Shown: positions 1 to 9,376, counted from the first letter of the stretch. The stretch: DNA of 64,000 nucleotides from Streptomyces violaceusniger Tu 4113 (GCF_000147815.2 NC_015957.1:6200001-6264000), one strand, 5' to 3'. Made by a program: numbers and translations. The notes: generated from the sequence alone by a model not told the origin.

Positions 1-997
1 TCAGGGTGATGATGTGATCCTCTTCGGTCTCACGGCGGTCCGGAACGTCGGTCAGAACGTGGTGGAAGCGATCATCCGCGGCCGTAAGGCCAAAGGGAAG
101 TACGCCTCGTTCCCGGACTACCTGGACAAGGCCGAGGCGGTGGTGTGCAACAAGCGCACCACGGAATCGCTGATCAAGGCGGGCGCGTTCGACGAGATGG
201 GCCACACCCGTAAGGGGCTCACGGCGCACTACGAGGCGCTGATCGACAATGTGGTCGCGGTCAAGCGCAAGGAGGCCGAGGGGCAGTTCGACCTCTTCGG
301 CGGCATGGCCGGGGACGGCGGGGACGGCGAGGGGCCGGGCTTCGGCCTCGACGTCGAGTTCTCGGACGTCGAATGGGAGAAGACCTATCTGCTCGCCCAG
401 GAGCGGGAGATGCTGGGCCTGTATGTCTCCGACCACCCGCTGCTCGGTCTGGAGCAGTTGCTGGCCGGCACGGCGGACGCCACCGTCGCGCAGCTCACCG
501 GCGGTGACTTCGCGGACGGTGCAATCGTCACGGTCGGCGGGATCATCTCCGGTCTGCAGCGCAAGATGACCAAACAGGGCAACGCCTGGGCCATCGCCAC
601 CGTGGAGGACCTCGCCGGCTCCATCGAGTGCATGTTCTTCCCGGCCACCTGTCAACTGGTGTCGGCCCAACTCGTCGAGGACACAGTGGTGTTCGTCAAG
701 GGCCGCCTCGACAGACGCGAGGACGTGCCCCGGCTGGTGGCGATGGAACTGGCGGTCCCCGACCTGAGCGCCCGCCATGCCCCGCTGCGCCTGGAGATGC
801 TCGAAGCGCACATGACACCGCGCTCCGTCCAGCAGCTCAAAGAGATCCTCCAGGCCCACCCGGGACCGACCGAGGTACATCTGCGGGTGCGTGGCCGGAC
901 CAGGACCACCGTCTACCGGCTGGGCTACCGTATCGGCATCCGGCCCGAGTTCTGGGCGGATCTCAAAGCGGCGGTGGCCGTCACCCGGGCGCCATGA
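1..997 (+). CDS. dnaE: DNA polymerase III alpha subunit (DnaE), C-terminal part
   Basis: Partial gene running in from the left edge; its frame is open from base 2. About 330 residues are visible. They match the end of actinobacterial DnaE: the CNKRTTESLIKAGAFD and HTRKGL segments of the fingers/HhH region, the QFDLFGG stretch, the REMLGLYVSDHPL block, then the OB-fold with GGIISGLQRKMTKQGNAW and AIATVEDLAGSIE. Streptomyces DnaE1 proteins share these blocks closely. The last 80 residues look more divergent. A Gly/Asp-rich loop precedes the OB region. The protein is the catalytic subunit of the replicative polymerase. Its neighbours are catabolic rather than core genes, so this could be a paralogous second copy; the truncated view cannot settle that. 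Confidence 0.88.
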   Translation, partial: QGDDVILFGLTAVRNVGQNVVEAIIRGRKAKGKYASFPDYLDKAEAVVCNKRTTESLIKAGAFDEMGHTRKGLTAHYEALIDNVVAVKRKEAEGQFDLFGGMAGDGGDGEGPGFGLDVEFSDVEWEKTYLLAQEREMLGLYVSDHPLLGLEQLLAGTADATVAQLTGGDFADGAIVTVGGIISGLQRKMTKQGNAWAIATVEDLAGSIECMFFPATCQLVSAQLVEDTVVFVKGRLDRREDVPRLVAMELAVPDLSARHAPLRLEMLEAHMTPRSVQQLKEILQAHPGPTEVHLRVRGRTRTTVYRLGYRIGIRPEFWADLKAAVAVTRAP

Positions 998-1037
998 GCC
1001 GGGCCACCACCCGGGTCGCGCGATCTACTCCCCCATT

Positions 1038-1074
1038 ACGCAAGCGACTTGCAATTCTTGCGCTACGCTTGCGT
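1038..1074 (+). promoter_or_regulatory. Inverted repeat before LacI gene (putative autoregulatory operator)
   Basis: ACGCAAGCG (1038-1046) and CGCTTGCGT (1066-1074) are exact reverse complements, separated by 19 bp that contain two further CTTGC motifs. The right arm ends 2 bp before the ATG, so the gene may be leaderless, with TACGCT (1064-1069) as a possible -10. LacI-family repressors usually bind palindromes and often regulate themselves; operator function here is inferred. Confidence 0.5.
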
Positions 1075-1076
1075 GT

Positions 1077-2075
1077 ATGACGCGACGACTTGCTGAAGTG
1101 GCGAAGAAGGTCGGTGTCAGCGAGGCCACGGTCAGCCGGGTGCTCAATGGCAAGCCCGGGGTCTCCGAAGCCACCCGGCAGGCGGTGCTGTCCGCGCTGG
1201 ACGTCCTCGGCTACGAGCGGCCCACCCAGCTACGAGGCGACCGGGCCCGGCTGGTCGGGCTGGTCCTGCCCGAGCTGCAGAACCCCATCTTCCCGGCGTT
1301 CGCCGAGGTCATCGGCGGGGCGCTGGCGCAACTGGGGCTGACTCCGGTGCTGTGCACCCAGACCAAGGGCGGGGTTTCCGAGGCCGATTACGTGGACCTG
1401 CTGCTGCAGCAGCAGGTCTCCGGAGTGGTGTTCGCGGGCGGGCTGTTCGCGCAGGCCGACGCGCCGCATGACCACTACCGGCTGCTCGCCGAGCGCAACA
1501 TCCCGGTGGTGCTGATCAACGCGGCCATCGAGCATCTCGGCTTCCCCGGCGTCTCCTGCGACGACGCCGTGGCCGTGGAGCAGGCGTGGCGGCATCTGGC
1601 CTCCCTCGGCCACGAGCGGATCGGGCTCGTGCTCGGGCCGGGTGACCATATGCCGTCGGCGCGCAAGCTGGCCGCCGCGCACGCGGTCGCCGGCCGGCTG
1701 CCGGACGAGTTCGTGGCCCGGGCGATCTTCTCGATCGAGGGCGGCCACGCCGCGGCCTCCCGACTGATCGACCGGGGGGTCACGGGCATCATCTGCGCCA
1801 GTGACCCGCTGGCGCTGGGGGCGATCCGGGCGGCGCGCCGCAAGGGGTTCGGCGTGCCGTCGCAGGTGTCCGTGGTCGGCTACGACGACTCCGCGTTCAT
1901 GAACTGCACCGAACCGCCGCTGACCACCGTCCGCCAGCCCATCGAGGCCATGGGCAGGGCGGCCGTGGAGCTGCTGAACGCGCAGATCGGCGGCGCGGCC
2001 GTCCCGTCCGAGGAGCTGTTGTTCGAGCCGGAGCTGGTGGTGCGCGGCTCCACCGCGCAGGCGCCACGGGAGTGA
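1077..2075 (+). CDS. LacI-family transcriptional regulator
   Basis: 332 residues. The N-terminal LacI helix-turn-helix is clear (LAEVAKKVGVSEATVSRVLNGK, residues about 4-25), followed by the hinge helix and a periplasmic-binding-protein-like ligand domain (LVGLVLPELQNPIF, then VVGYDDSAF and the TTVRQP segment near the end). The ATG at 1077 is chosen because it starts directly before the HTH; a longer open frame upstream adds no domain. It lies immediately upstream of a sugar ABC transporter, an alpha-glucosidase and a secreted glucanase on the same strand, so it probably represses that locus and is relieved by an oligosaccharide. The ligand is inferred from neighbours only. Confidence 0.9.
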   Translation: MTRRLAEVAKKVGVSEATVSRVLNGKPGVSEATRQAVLSALDVLGYERPTQLRGDRARLVGLVLPELQNPIFPAFAEVIGGALAQLGLTPVLCTQTKGGVSEADYVDLLLQQQVSGVVFAGGLFAQADAPHDHYRLLAERNIPVVLINAAIEHLGFPGVSCDDAVAVEQAWRHLASLGHERIGLVLGPGDHMPSARKLAAAHAVAGRLPDEFVARAIFSIEGGHAAASRLIDRGVTGIICASDPLALGAIRAARRKGFGVPSQVSVVGYDDSAFMNCTEPPLTTVRQPIEAMGRAAVELLNAQIGGAAVPSEELLFEPELVVRGSTAQAPRE

Positions 2076-2240
2076 GCGCGGGGCCCGTCGGGATGCGGTC
2101 GTCAGGGCGCTCGGCAGGCGGTCGACAGGAGGCGGCAGAGGGTCATCAGGCGCGCGGCGGGCTCAATTCGCCTGATCCACAGTCCAGTTGAATAATTACA
2201 GAATCTACGCGACATCTTGCGGCCCGTTGTCGACGGTGCT

Positions 2241-2259
2241 TGAGTGTGCGGCGCACTCA
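2241..2259 (+). promoter_or_regulatory. 19-bp palindrome upstream of sugar-binding protein gene
   Basis: TGAGTG-N7-CACTCA; the inner bases also pair, so the 19 bp form a near-perfect palindrome with one T-G mismatch. It sits 64 bp before the lipoprotein start, inside the 247-bp gap after the LacI gene. It is the most palindromic site there and a candidate operator for the adjacent LacI protein, although it differs from the repeat at 1038-1074. Confidence 0.45.
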
Positions 2260-2322
2260 CGGTTGTGTGCGCCCCGCTCGCGGCCGTGGGGCTTCCCTGC
2301 TCCTGTACAGAGGGGTCCACCC

Positions 2323-3666
2323 ATGAGAAGCACCGGGTTCCGCCGTACGCTCATCGCGCTCAGCGCCTGCTCCCTCGCCCTCACCGCCTGCGGAGGGTCG
2401 AACGACGACTCGGCGGGCGGAAAGACGCGTATCACCGTCAACTGCATGCCGCCCAAGAGCGCCAAGGTCGACCGCTCGTTCTTCGAGGAGGACATCGCCT
2501 CCTTCGAGAAGCAGAACCCGGACATCGATGTCGTCGCGCATGACGCGTTCCCCTGCCAGGACCCGAAGACGTTCGACGCCAAGCTGGCCGGCGGCCAGAT
2601 GGAGAACGTCTTCTACACGTACTTCACCGACGCCCGGCATGTCGTCGACATCAACCAGGCGGCCGATCTCACTCCGTACGTCAAGGAGTTGAAGAGCTAC
2701 CCCACTCTCCACAAGCAGCTACGCGACATCTACACGGTCGACGGCAAGGTCTACGGCATCCCGCGCACCGGCTACTCGATGGGCCTGATCTACAACCGCA
2801 AACTCTTCGAGAAGGCCGGACTCGACCCCGACAAGCCGCCGATGACCTGGGAAGAGGTCCGCGCCGACGCCAAGAAGATCGCCGCGCTGAGCGATGGCAC
2901 GGTCGGCTACGCGGACTACAGCGCACAGAACCAGGGCGGCTGGCACTTCACCGCGGAGCTGTACGCGCAGGGCGGCGACGTCATCAGCGCCGACGGCAAG
3001 AAGGCCACCATCGACACCCCCCAGGCGCGCGCCGTCCTGCGGAATCTGCACGACATGCGCTGGGTGGACGACTCGATGGGCAGCAAGCAGCTCCTCGTCA
3101 TCAACGACGCCCAGCAGATGATGGGCTCGGGCAAGCTGGGCATGTACCTCGCCGCACCCGACAACATCCCGATCCTGGTGAAGGAGAAGGGCGGCAACTA
3201 CAAGGACCTCGCCATCGCCCCCATGCCCGGTGGCAAGGGCACACTCATCGGCGGCGACGGCTATATGTTCCAGAAGAAGGACACGCCCGCCCAGATCCGG
3301 GCCGGCCTCAAGTGGCTCGACCATATGTTCCTCACCCCGGGCAAGGGTTTCCTCGGCGACTACGTCCGCGCCGAGAAGAACGACGCCCCGGTGGGCCTGC
3401 CCGAGCCGCGGCTGTTCACCGGCGCCGCCGACGCCAAGGACCAGCAGGTCAAGAAGGCCAACGCCAATGTCCCCGTGGACAACTACCAGACCTTTCTGGA
3501 CGGCAATCAGAAGCTGCGGATGAAGATCGAGCCGCCGCACGCCCAGCAGATCTACTCCGTGCTCGACGGGGCCGTCTCCGCCGTCCTGACCAAGAAGGAC
3601 GCCGACATCGACCAGCTCATCGAGGACGCTTCCGGAAAGATCGACAGCATCCTGGCCCGGGGCTGA
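2323..3666 (+). CDS. ABC transporter sugar-binding lipoprotein
   Basis: 447 residues, the usual size for family 1 extracellular solute-binding proteins. A lipoprotein signal with lipobox LTAC-G (Cys about residue 22) precedes the mature protein. Typical features follow: KVYGIPRTGYSMGLIYNRKLFEKAGLDP, the MTWEEV segment, a GKLGMYLAAPDN strand and an AVSAVLTK C-terminal helix. The ATG at 2323 has AGAGGGG upstream and begins the signal peptide; longer in-frame extension adds only shadow sequence. It is membrane-anchored and should deliver an oligosaccharide to the two permeases encoded 4 bp downstream. No ATPase gene is present, so the shared MsiK ATPase is expected to energise it, as is common in Streptomyces. 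Confidence 0.92.
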   Translation: MRSTGFRRTLIALSACSLALTACGGSNDDSAGGKTRITVNCMPPKSAKVDRSFFEEDIASFEKQNPDIDVVAHDAFPCQDPKTFDAKLAGGQMENVFYTYFTDARHVVDINQAADLTPYVKELKSYPTLHKQLRDIYTVDGKVYGIPRTGYSMGLIYNRKLFEKAGLDPDKPPMTWEEVRADAKKIAALSDGTVGYADYSAQNQGGWHFTAELYAQGGDVISADGKKATIDTPQARAVLRNLHDMRWVDDSMGSKQLLVINDAQQMMGSGKLGMYLAAPDNIPILVKEKGGNYKDLAIAPMPGGKGTLIGGDGYMFQKKDTPAQIRAGLKWLDHMFLTPGKGFLGDYVRAEKNDAPVGLPEPRLFTGAADAKDQQVKKANANVPVDNYQTFLDGNQKLRMKIEPPHAQQIYSVLDGAVSAVLTKKDADIDQLIEDASGKIDSILARG

Positions 3667-3670
3667 CCCG

Positions 3671-4627
3671 ATGACCAGGACCGCTGCGCGGCCGCCCGCC
3701 GAGGCGATCGCCGTCCACCCGGTACAGGCGCCGCCCCCGGCGGGGGGTCGGGGGCGGCGCCGCCTCGCCGACCAGGCCCGCGCCTACGGATTCCTCCTCG
3801 GCGGTCTCGTCTGCTTCGCGTTGTTCTCCTGGTATCCGGCGATCCGCGCGGTCGTGATCGCCTTCCAGAAGTACACGCCCGGCTCGTCCCCCGAGTGGGT
3901 GGGCACCGCCAACTTCACCCGGGTTCTGCACGATCCGGAGTTCACCGCGGCGTGGCGGAACACCCTCACCTTCACCCTGCTGGCGCTGGTCATCGGCTTC
4001 GCGATCCCGTTCCTGCTCGCCCTCGTCCTCAATGAACTCCGGCACGCCAAGGCGTTCTTCCGGGTCGTGGTCTATCTGCCGGTGATGATCCCGCCGGTGG
4101 TCAGCGCCCTGCTGTGGAAGTGGTTCTACGACCCCGGCGCCGGGCTGGCCAACGAGGCGCTGCGCTTCGCGCATCTGCCCACCTCGAACTGGTCCAACGG
4201 CGCCGACACCGCACTGGTCTCCCTCGTCATCGTCGCCACCTGGGCCAATATGGGCGGCACCGTCCTGATCTATCTGGCGGCGCTGCAGTCCATCCCCGGT
4301 GAACTGTACGAGGCGGCCGAGCTGGACGGTGCGAGCCTGCTGCAACGCGTCCGCCACGTCACGATCCCCCAGACGCGGTTCGTCATCCTGATGCTGATGC
4401 TGCTGCAGATCATCGCGACGATGCAGGTCTTCACCGAGCCCTTCGTGATCACCGGGGGTGGCCCGGAGAACGCCACGGTCACCGTTCTCTACCTCATCTA
4501 CAAGTACGCCTTCCTCTACAACGACTTCGGTGGCGCGTGCGCGTTGAGCGTGATGCTGCTGGTGCTGCTGGGCGTTTTCTCCGCCCTCTATCTGTGGCTG
4601 ACCCGCTCCGGGGAGGACGAAGCGTGA
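3671..4627 (+). CDS. Sugar ABC transporter permease (MalF type)
   Basis: 318 residues with six predicted membrane segments after a Pro/Arg-rich N-terminal tail of about 35 residues. The EAA loop that contacts the ATPase is visible (ELYEAAELDGASLLQRVRHV, about residues 216-235), and FTEPFVITGGGP near the C-terminus is typical of MalF-like subunits. The start lies 4 bp after the binding-protein stop and the stop overlaps the next permease start (GTGA), indicating translational coupling. It forms half of the transmembrane channel for the oligosaccharide. Confidence 0.92.
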   Translation: MTRTAARPPAEAIAVHPVQAPPPAGGRGRRRLADQARAYGFLLGGLVCFALFSWYPAIRAVVIAFQKYTPGSSPEWVGTANFTRVLHDPEFTAAWRNTLTFTLLALVIGFAIPFLLALVLNELRHAKAFFRVVVYLPVMIPPVVSALLWKWFYDPGAGLANEALRFAHLPTSNWSNGADTALVSLVIVATWANMGGTVLIYLAALQSIPGELYEAAELDGASLLQRVRHVTIPQTRFVILMLMLLQIIATMQVFTEPFVITGGGPENATVTVLYLIYKYAFLYNDFGGACALSVMLLVLLGVFSALYLWLTRSGEDEA

Positions 4628-5499
4628 GTACCCGGACCCTCGTCTCCCCCGCCGCCCTGGCCCGCCCCCGCGGCCGGGCCGTCTACTGGACGGTCTTCAC
4701 GGCCGTGGTGGTGCTGTTCGCGATCGCCTTCCTCTTCCCCGTCTACTGGATGGTGACCGGTGCGATGAAGTCGCCGGACGAGGTGACGCAGACCCCGCCC
4801 AGCCTCGTCCCGAAGCAGTGGCACTCCAGCGGCTACACCGACGCCTGGGACCTGATGCAGCTTCCGCAGCATCTGTGGAACACGGTGGTCCAGGCGGCCG
4901 GTGCCTGGCTGTTCCAACTGGTCTTCTGTACGGCCGCTGCCTACGCCCTGTCCAAGCTGAAGCCCGCCTTCGGCAAGGTGCTCCTCGGCGGCATCCTGGC
5001 CACGCTGATGGTCCCGGCCCAGGCGCTGGTCGTGCCGAAGTATCTGACCGTCGCCGATCTGCCGCTGATCCACACCAGCCTGCTCAACGACCCGCTCGCG
5101 ATCTGGCTGCCGGCCGTGGCCAATGCCTTCAACCTCTATCTCCTCAAGCGGTTCTTCGACCAGATCCCGCGCGATGTCCTGGAGGCCGCCGAGATCGACG
5201 GCGCCGGAAAGCTGCGCAGCCTGTGGTCGATCGTGCTGCCCATGTCGCGTCCGGTGCTCGGCGTCGTGTCGATCTTCGCGCTGGTCGCGGTGTGGCAGGA
5301 CTTCCTGTGGCCGCTGATGGTCTTCTCCGACGCCGGCAAGCAGCCGATCAGCGTCGCACTCGTCCAGCTGTCCCAGAACATCCAGCTGACCGTGCTCATC
5401 GCCGCGATGGTCATCGCCAGCATCCCGATGGTCGCGCTGTTCCTCGTCTTCCAGCGGCACATCATCGCCGGGATCAGCGCGGGCAGCACGAAGGGCTGA
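4624..5499 (+). CDS. Sugar ABC transporter permease (MalG type)
   Basis: 291 residues, six membrane segments. The EAA loop reads DVLEAAEIDGAGKLRSLWSI, and the C-terminal ISAGSTKG tail is typical of MalG homologues (AGLTAGAVKG-like). The GTG at 4624 overlaps the upstream TGA by one base pair step (GTGA), so it is preferred over the in-frame extension starting 29 codons earlier. It should pair with the MalF-type protein to form the importer. Confidence 0.92.
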   Translation: MSTRTLVSPAALARPRGRAVYWTVFTAVVVLFAIAFLFPVYWMVTGAMKSPDEVTQTPPSLVPKQWHSSGYTDAWDLMQLPQHLWNTVVQAAGAWLFQLVFCTAAAYALSKLKPAFGKVLLGGILATLMVPAQALVVPKYLTVADLPLIHTSLLNDPLAIWLPAVANAFNLYLLKRFFDQIPRDVLEAAEIDGAGKLRSLWSIVLPMSRPVLGVVSIFALVAVWQDFLWPLMVFSDAGKQPISVALVQLSQNIQLTVLIAAMVIASIPMVALFLVFQRHIIAGISAGSTKG

Positions 5500-5529
5500 T
5501 ATCGCCCCCTCGACAGAAAGGCATCCACC

Positions 5530-7128
5530 GTGGCCCAGCCCACCCCTGCCCGGACGCCCCACGACTGGTGGCGCTCCGCCGTCATCTACCAGGTGTATGT
5601 GCGCAGCTTCGCCGACGGGGACGGCGATGGCACCGGCGACCTCGCGGGCGTCCGCGCCAGGCTGCCGTACCTCGCCGGACTCGGCGTCGACGCGCTGTGG
5701 TTCAGTCCCTGGTACCAGTCGCCCATGAAGGACGGCGGCTATGACGTCGCCGACTACCGCGCCATCGACCCGGCGTTCGGCACCCTGGCCGAGGCGGAGA
5801 AGCTCATCGCCGAGGCCCGGGAGCTGGGCATCCGCACGATCGTCGACATCGTGCCGAACCACGTCTCCGACCAGCACCCCTGGTGGCGTGCCGCCCTCGC
5901 CGGCGGCCCTGAGCGCGAGCTCTTCCACTTCCGCCCGGGCCGTGGCGACCACGGTGAACTGCCGCCCAACGACTGGAAGTCGGAGTTCGGCGGCCCGGCG
6001 TGGACCCGGCTGCCCGACGGCCACTGGTATCTGCATCTGTTCGCCCCCGAGCAGCCGGACCTCAACTGGGCGCACCCTGCCGTACGCCAGGAACACGAGG
6101 ACATCCTGCGCTTCTGGTTCGAGCGGGGTGTCGCGGGCGTCCGCATCGACTCGGCCGCCCTTCTGGCCAAGGATCCCCGGCTGCCCGACTTCGTCGAGGG
6201 CCGCGATCCGCATCCGTACGTCGACCGCGACGAACTCCATGACATCTACCGCTCCTGGCGCGGGGTGGCCGACGAGCACGGAGGTGTGTTCGTCGGCGAG
6301 GTGTGGCTGCCGGACAGCGAGCGCTTCGCCCGCTATCTGCGCCCCGACGAGCTGCACACCGCCTTCAACTTCTCCTTCCTGGCGTGCCCTTGGGAGCCCC
6401 GGCTGCTGCGGGCGTCGATCGACGAGACGCTCGCCGAACACGCTCCGGTGGGCGCGCCCGCCACCTGGGTGCTGTGCAACCACGATGTGACCCGCACGGT
6501 CACCCGCTACGGGCGCGAGGACACCGGCTTCGACTTTGCCACCAAGGTCTTCGGCACCCCCACCGACCTCGCCCTCGGCACCCGGCGGGCGCGGGCCGCC
6601 GCCCTGCTGTCGCTGGCCCTGCCCGGCGCCGTCTACGTCTACCAGGGGGAGGAACTGGGCCTGCCCGAGGCCGACATCCCCCGCGACCGCATCCAGGACC
6701 CGATGCACTTCCGCTCCGGCGGCACCGACCCGGGCCGCGACGGCTGCCGGGTGCCGCTGCCGTGGGGGGCCGAGGCGCCGTACGCCGGTTTCGGGTCGCA
6801 CCAGGAGCCGTGGCTGCCGCAGCCCGCGCACTGGCCTGCGTACGCGGCCGATGCGCAGGAGGCGGACCCGGGCTCGATGCTCGCCCTCTACCGCGAGGGG
6901 ATGCGCATCCGCCGCGCCACCCCCGGTTTCGGCGACGGGCCGCTGACCTGGCTCCCCTCGGCCGACGGTGTCCTGGCCTTCGCCCGTGACAACGGTCTGG
7001 TCTGCGTGGTCAACCTCGCGGACACCCCCGCCGAGCTGGACGGCACCTCCCGGCTGCTGCTCAGCAGCGGCCCGCTGGACGACCAGGGCCGCCTTCCGCA
7101 GGACACGGCGGCCTGGCTGCTCGCCTGA
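5530..7128 (+). CDS. GH13 alpha-glucosidase (oligo-1,6-glucosidase-like)
   Basis: 532 residues, no signal peptide, so cytoplasmic. GH13 signatures: VYQVYVRSFADGDGDGTGDL near the N-terminus, region I DIVPNHVSD, region II GVAGVRIDSAALL with the nucleophile Asp, region III VFVGEVW with the acid/base Glu, and region IV CNHDVTR. The QPDLNW element is characteristic of subfamilies acting on short alpha-glucosides. The GTG at 5530 follows the permease stop by 30 bp, with AGAAAGG upstream. It should hydrolyse the imported oligosaccharide to glucose; linkage specificity (1,3, 1,4 or 1,6) cannot be read directly. Confidence 0.9.
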   Translation: MAQPTPARTPHDWWRSAVIYQVYVRSFADGDGDGTGDLAGVRARLPYLAGLGVDALWFSPWYQSPMKDGGYDVADYRAIDPAFGTLAEAEKLIAEARELGIRTIVDIVPNHVSDQHPWWRAALAGGPERELFHFRPGRGDHGELPPNDWKSEFGGPAWTRLPDGHWYLHLFAPEQPDLNWAHPAVRQEHEDILRFWFERGVAGVRIDSAALLAKDPRLPDFVEGRDPHPYVDRDELHDIYRSWRGVADEHGGVFVGEVWLPDSERFARYLRPDELHTAFNFSFLACPWEPRLLRASIDETLAEHAPVGAPATWVLCNHDVTRTVTRYGREDTGFDFATKVFGTPTDLALGTRRARAAALLSLALPGAVYVYQGEELGLPEADIPRDRIQDPMHFRSGGTDPGRDGCRVPLPWGAEAPYAGFGSHQEPWLPQPAHWPAYAADAQEADPGSMLALYREGMRIRRATPGFGDGPLTWLPSADGVLAFARDNGLVCVVNLADTPAELDGTSRLLLSSGPLDDQGRLPQDTAAWLLA

Positions 7129-7181
7129 GCCACCCCCACCACACCGCGCTATCCCCACCCCCACCACGAAGGGATCAGCAC

Positions 7182-9368
7182 ATGCACAGCAGCAGCATCG
7201 CATCGGCATCCGCCAGGCGCTTGTCGGCGATCGGCGTGGCCGTCGCCCTGGCGGCCGGCATGCTCGTCACCCTGACCCCCACGGCCGCACACGCGGCGGC
7301 GGGCGCCTCCCTGCCCTTCACCTCGGTCGAGGCCGAGTCGGCCACCACCACGGGTACGAAGATCGGCCCCGACTTCACCCAGGGCACGCTCGCCTCCGAG
7401 GCGTCCGGGCGCCAGGCCGTGCGTCTCGCCACCGGCCAGCGCGTCGAGTTCACCGCACCGCGCGCCGCCAACGCGGTGAACGTCTCCTACAGCGTGCCCG
7501 ACGGCCAGTCGGGCGCGCTCAATGTCTATGTCAACGGCACCAAGCTGGCCAAGACCCTCACGGTCACGTCCAAGTACTCGTATGTGGACACCGGCTGGAT
7601 CATGGGCACGAAGACCCACCACCTCTACGACAACGCCCGGCTGCTGCTCGGGCAGAACGTCCAGGCCGGTGACAAGATCGCCTTCGAGGCGGCGAACGCC
7701 CAGGTCACCGTCGATGTGGCCGACTTCGAGCAGGTCGCGGCGGCGGCGAGCCAGCCCGCCGGATCGGTCTCGGTCACCTCCAAGGGCGCCGACCCCAGTG
7801 GGCAGGGCGACTCGACCCAGGCGTTCCGGGACGCCATCGCCGCCGCGCAGGGCGGCGTGGTCTGGATCCCGCCGGGTGACTACAAGCTGACCTCCTCCCT
7901 GAGCGGTGTCCAGAACGTCACCCTGCAGGGCGCCGGTGGCTGGCACTCCGTCGTGCACAGCTCGCGGTTCATCGACCAGACCAGCTCCTCCGGCAAGGTC
8001 CACATCAAGGACTTCGCGGTCATCGGCGAGGTCACCGAGCGCGTCGATTCCAACCCGGACAACTTCGTCAACGGCTCGCTCGGCCCGGGCTCCAGCGTGT
8101 CGGGCATGTGGCTCCAGCATCTGAAGGTCGGTCTCTGGCTGACCGGCAACAACGACAACCTCGTGGTCGAGAACAACCGCATCCTCGACACGACCGCCGA
8201 CGGCCTCAATCTCAACGGCAGCGCCAAGGACGTTCGGGTCCGCGACAACTTCCTGCGCAACCAGGGCGACGACTCGCTCGCCATGTGGTCGCTGAACTCC
8301 CCCGACGTGAGCAGCAGCTTCGAGAACAACACCATCTCGCAGCCGAACCTGGCCAATGGCATCGCGATCTACGGCGGCAGGGACATCACGGTCAAGAACA
8401 ACCTGATCTCCGACACCAACGCGCTGGGCAGCGGCATCGCCATCTCCAACCAGAAGTTCCTGGACCCGTTCCATCCGCTGGCCGGCACGATCACGGTCGA
8501 CGGCAACACGCTGGTGCGCGCGGGCGCCATGAACCCCAACTGGAACCACCCGATGGGCGCCCTGCGCGTCGACTCCTACGACAGCGCCATCGACGCCACC
8601 GTCAACATCACCAACACGACCATCACGGACAGCCCGTACAGCGCCTTCGAGTTCGTCTCCGGCGGCGGCAGGGGCTACGCGGTCAAGAACGTCAATGTGA
8701 CCGGCGCGACCGTGACCAACCCCGGAACGGTCGTGGTCCAGGCGGAGGCGCAGGGAGCGGCGAAATTCGGCAATGTCAGCGCCTCCAGCGTCGGCGTGGC
8801 GGGCGTCTACAACTGCCCGTTCCCGGCCGGTTCGGGCACCTTCGAGGTCGCCGACGGCGGGGGCAACTCCGGCTGGAGCAGCACCTGGTCGGACTGCTCC
8901 ACCTGGCCCCAGCCGGGCCAGGGCAACCCGGACCCCGACCCGGGCCGCAATCTCGCCAAGGGCCGCCCGGCCACCGCGAGCGGCTCCCAGGACGTCTACA
9001 CCCCCGGCAAGGCGGTCGACGGCGACGCCGGCACCTACTGGGAGTCGACCAACAACGCCTTTCCGCAGGCCCTGACCGTGGACCTGGGCTCCGGCCAGGC
9101 CGTCCGCCGGCTGGTGCTGAAGCTGCCGCCCTCCTCCGCGTGGGGCGCCCGTACCCAGACCCTGTCCGTGCTGGGCAGCGCGGATGGCTCCGCGTACTCG
9201 ACGGTGGTGGCATCGCAGGGCTACCGCTTCGACCCGGCGAGCGGCAACAAGGTCACCGTCGACCTGCCCGGCGCCACGCAGGCGCGCTACCTGAAGCTCG
9301 ATGTCACCGGCAACACGGGCTGGCCGGCGGCCCAGCTCAGTGAGGTGGAGGCGTATCTGACCTCGTGA
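7182..9368 (+). CDS. Secreted GH87-like alpha-1,3-glucanase/mycodextranase with C-terminal F5/8-type C (CBM32-like) domain
   Basis: 728 residues with a Sec signal peptide (cleavage near AHAAAG, residue about 38). The N-terminal beta-sandwich begins FTSVEAESATTTGTKIGPDF, then a right-handed beta-helix (about 180-560) follows, with repeated Asn-rich turns and DGLNLNGSAKDVRVRDNFLRN-GDDSLAMWS. The Asp-Asp pair suits the acidic catalytic cluster of GH87. Residues about 585-728 form a discoidin/CBM32-like module (ASGSQDVYTPGKAVDGDAGTYWES). GH87 members cleave alpha-1,3-glucan or nigeran. The position after the importer and alpha-glucosidase suggests it releases the oligosaccharide they take up. A related pectate-lyase-fold family is the alternative. 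Confidence 0.78.
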   Translation: MHSSSIASASARRLSAIGVAVALAAGMLVTLTPTAAHAAAGASLPFTSVEAESATTTGTKIGPDFTQGTLASEASGRQAVRLATGQRVEFTAPRAANAVNVSYSVPDGQSGALNVYVNGTKLAKTLTVTSKYSYVDTGWIMGTKTHHLYDNARLLLGQNVQAGDKIAFEAANAQVTVDVADFEQVAAAASQPAGSVSVTSKGADPSGQGDSTQAFRDAIAAAQGGVVWIPPGDYKLTSSLSGVQNVTLQGAGGWHSVVHSSRFIDQTSSSGKVHIKDFAVIGEVTERVDSNPDNFVNGSLGPGSSVSGMWLQHLKVGLWLTGNNDNLVVENNRILDTTADGLNLNGSAKDVRVRDNFLRNQGDDSLAMWSLNSPDVSSSFENNTISQPNLANGIAIYGGRDITVKNNLISDTNALGSGIAISNQKFLDPFHPLAGTITVDGNTLVRAGAMNPNWNHPMGALRVDSYDSAIDATVNITNTTITDSPYSAFEFVSGGGRGYAVKNVNVTGATVTNPGTVVVQAEAQGAAKFGNVSASSVGVAGVYNCPFPAGSGTFEVADGGGNSGWSSTWSDCSTWPQPGQGNPDPDPGRNLAKGRPATASGSQDVYTPGKAVDGDAGTYWESTNNAFPQALTVDLGSGQAVRRLVLKLPPSSAWGARTQTLSVLGSADGSAYSTVVASQGYRFDPASGNKVTVDLPGATQARYLKLDVTGNTGWPAAQLSEVEAYLTS

Positions 9369-9376
9369 CCCTCGCC

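Noticed and set aside
4588..7209. 873-codon open frame on the minus strand
   Set aside because: It lies antisense to the permease and GH13 genes, whose families are certain; its Arg/Gly/Val-rich product has no domain. High third-position GC creates such mirrors.
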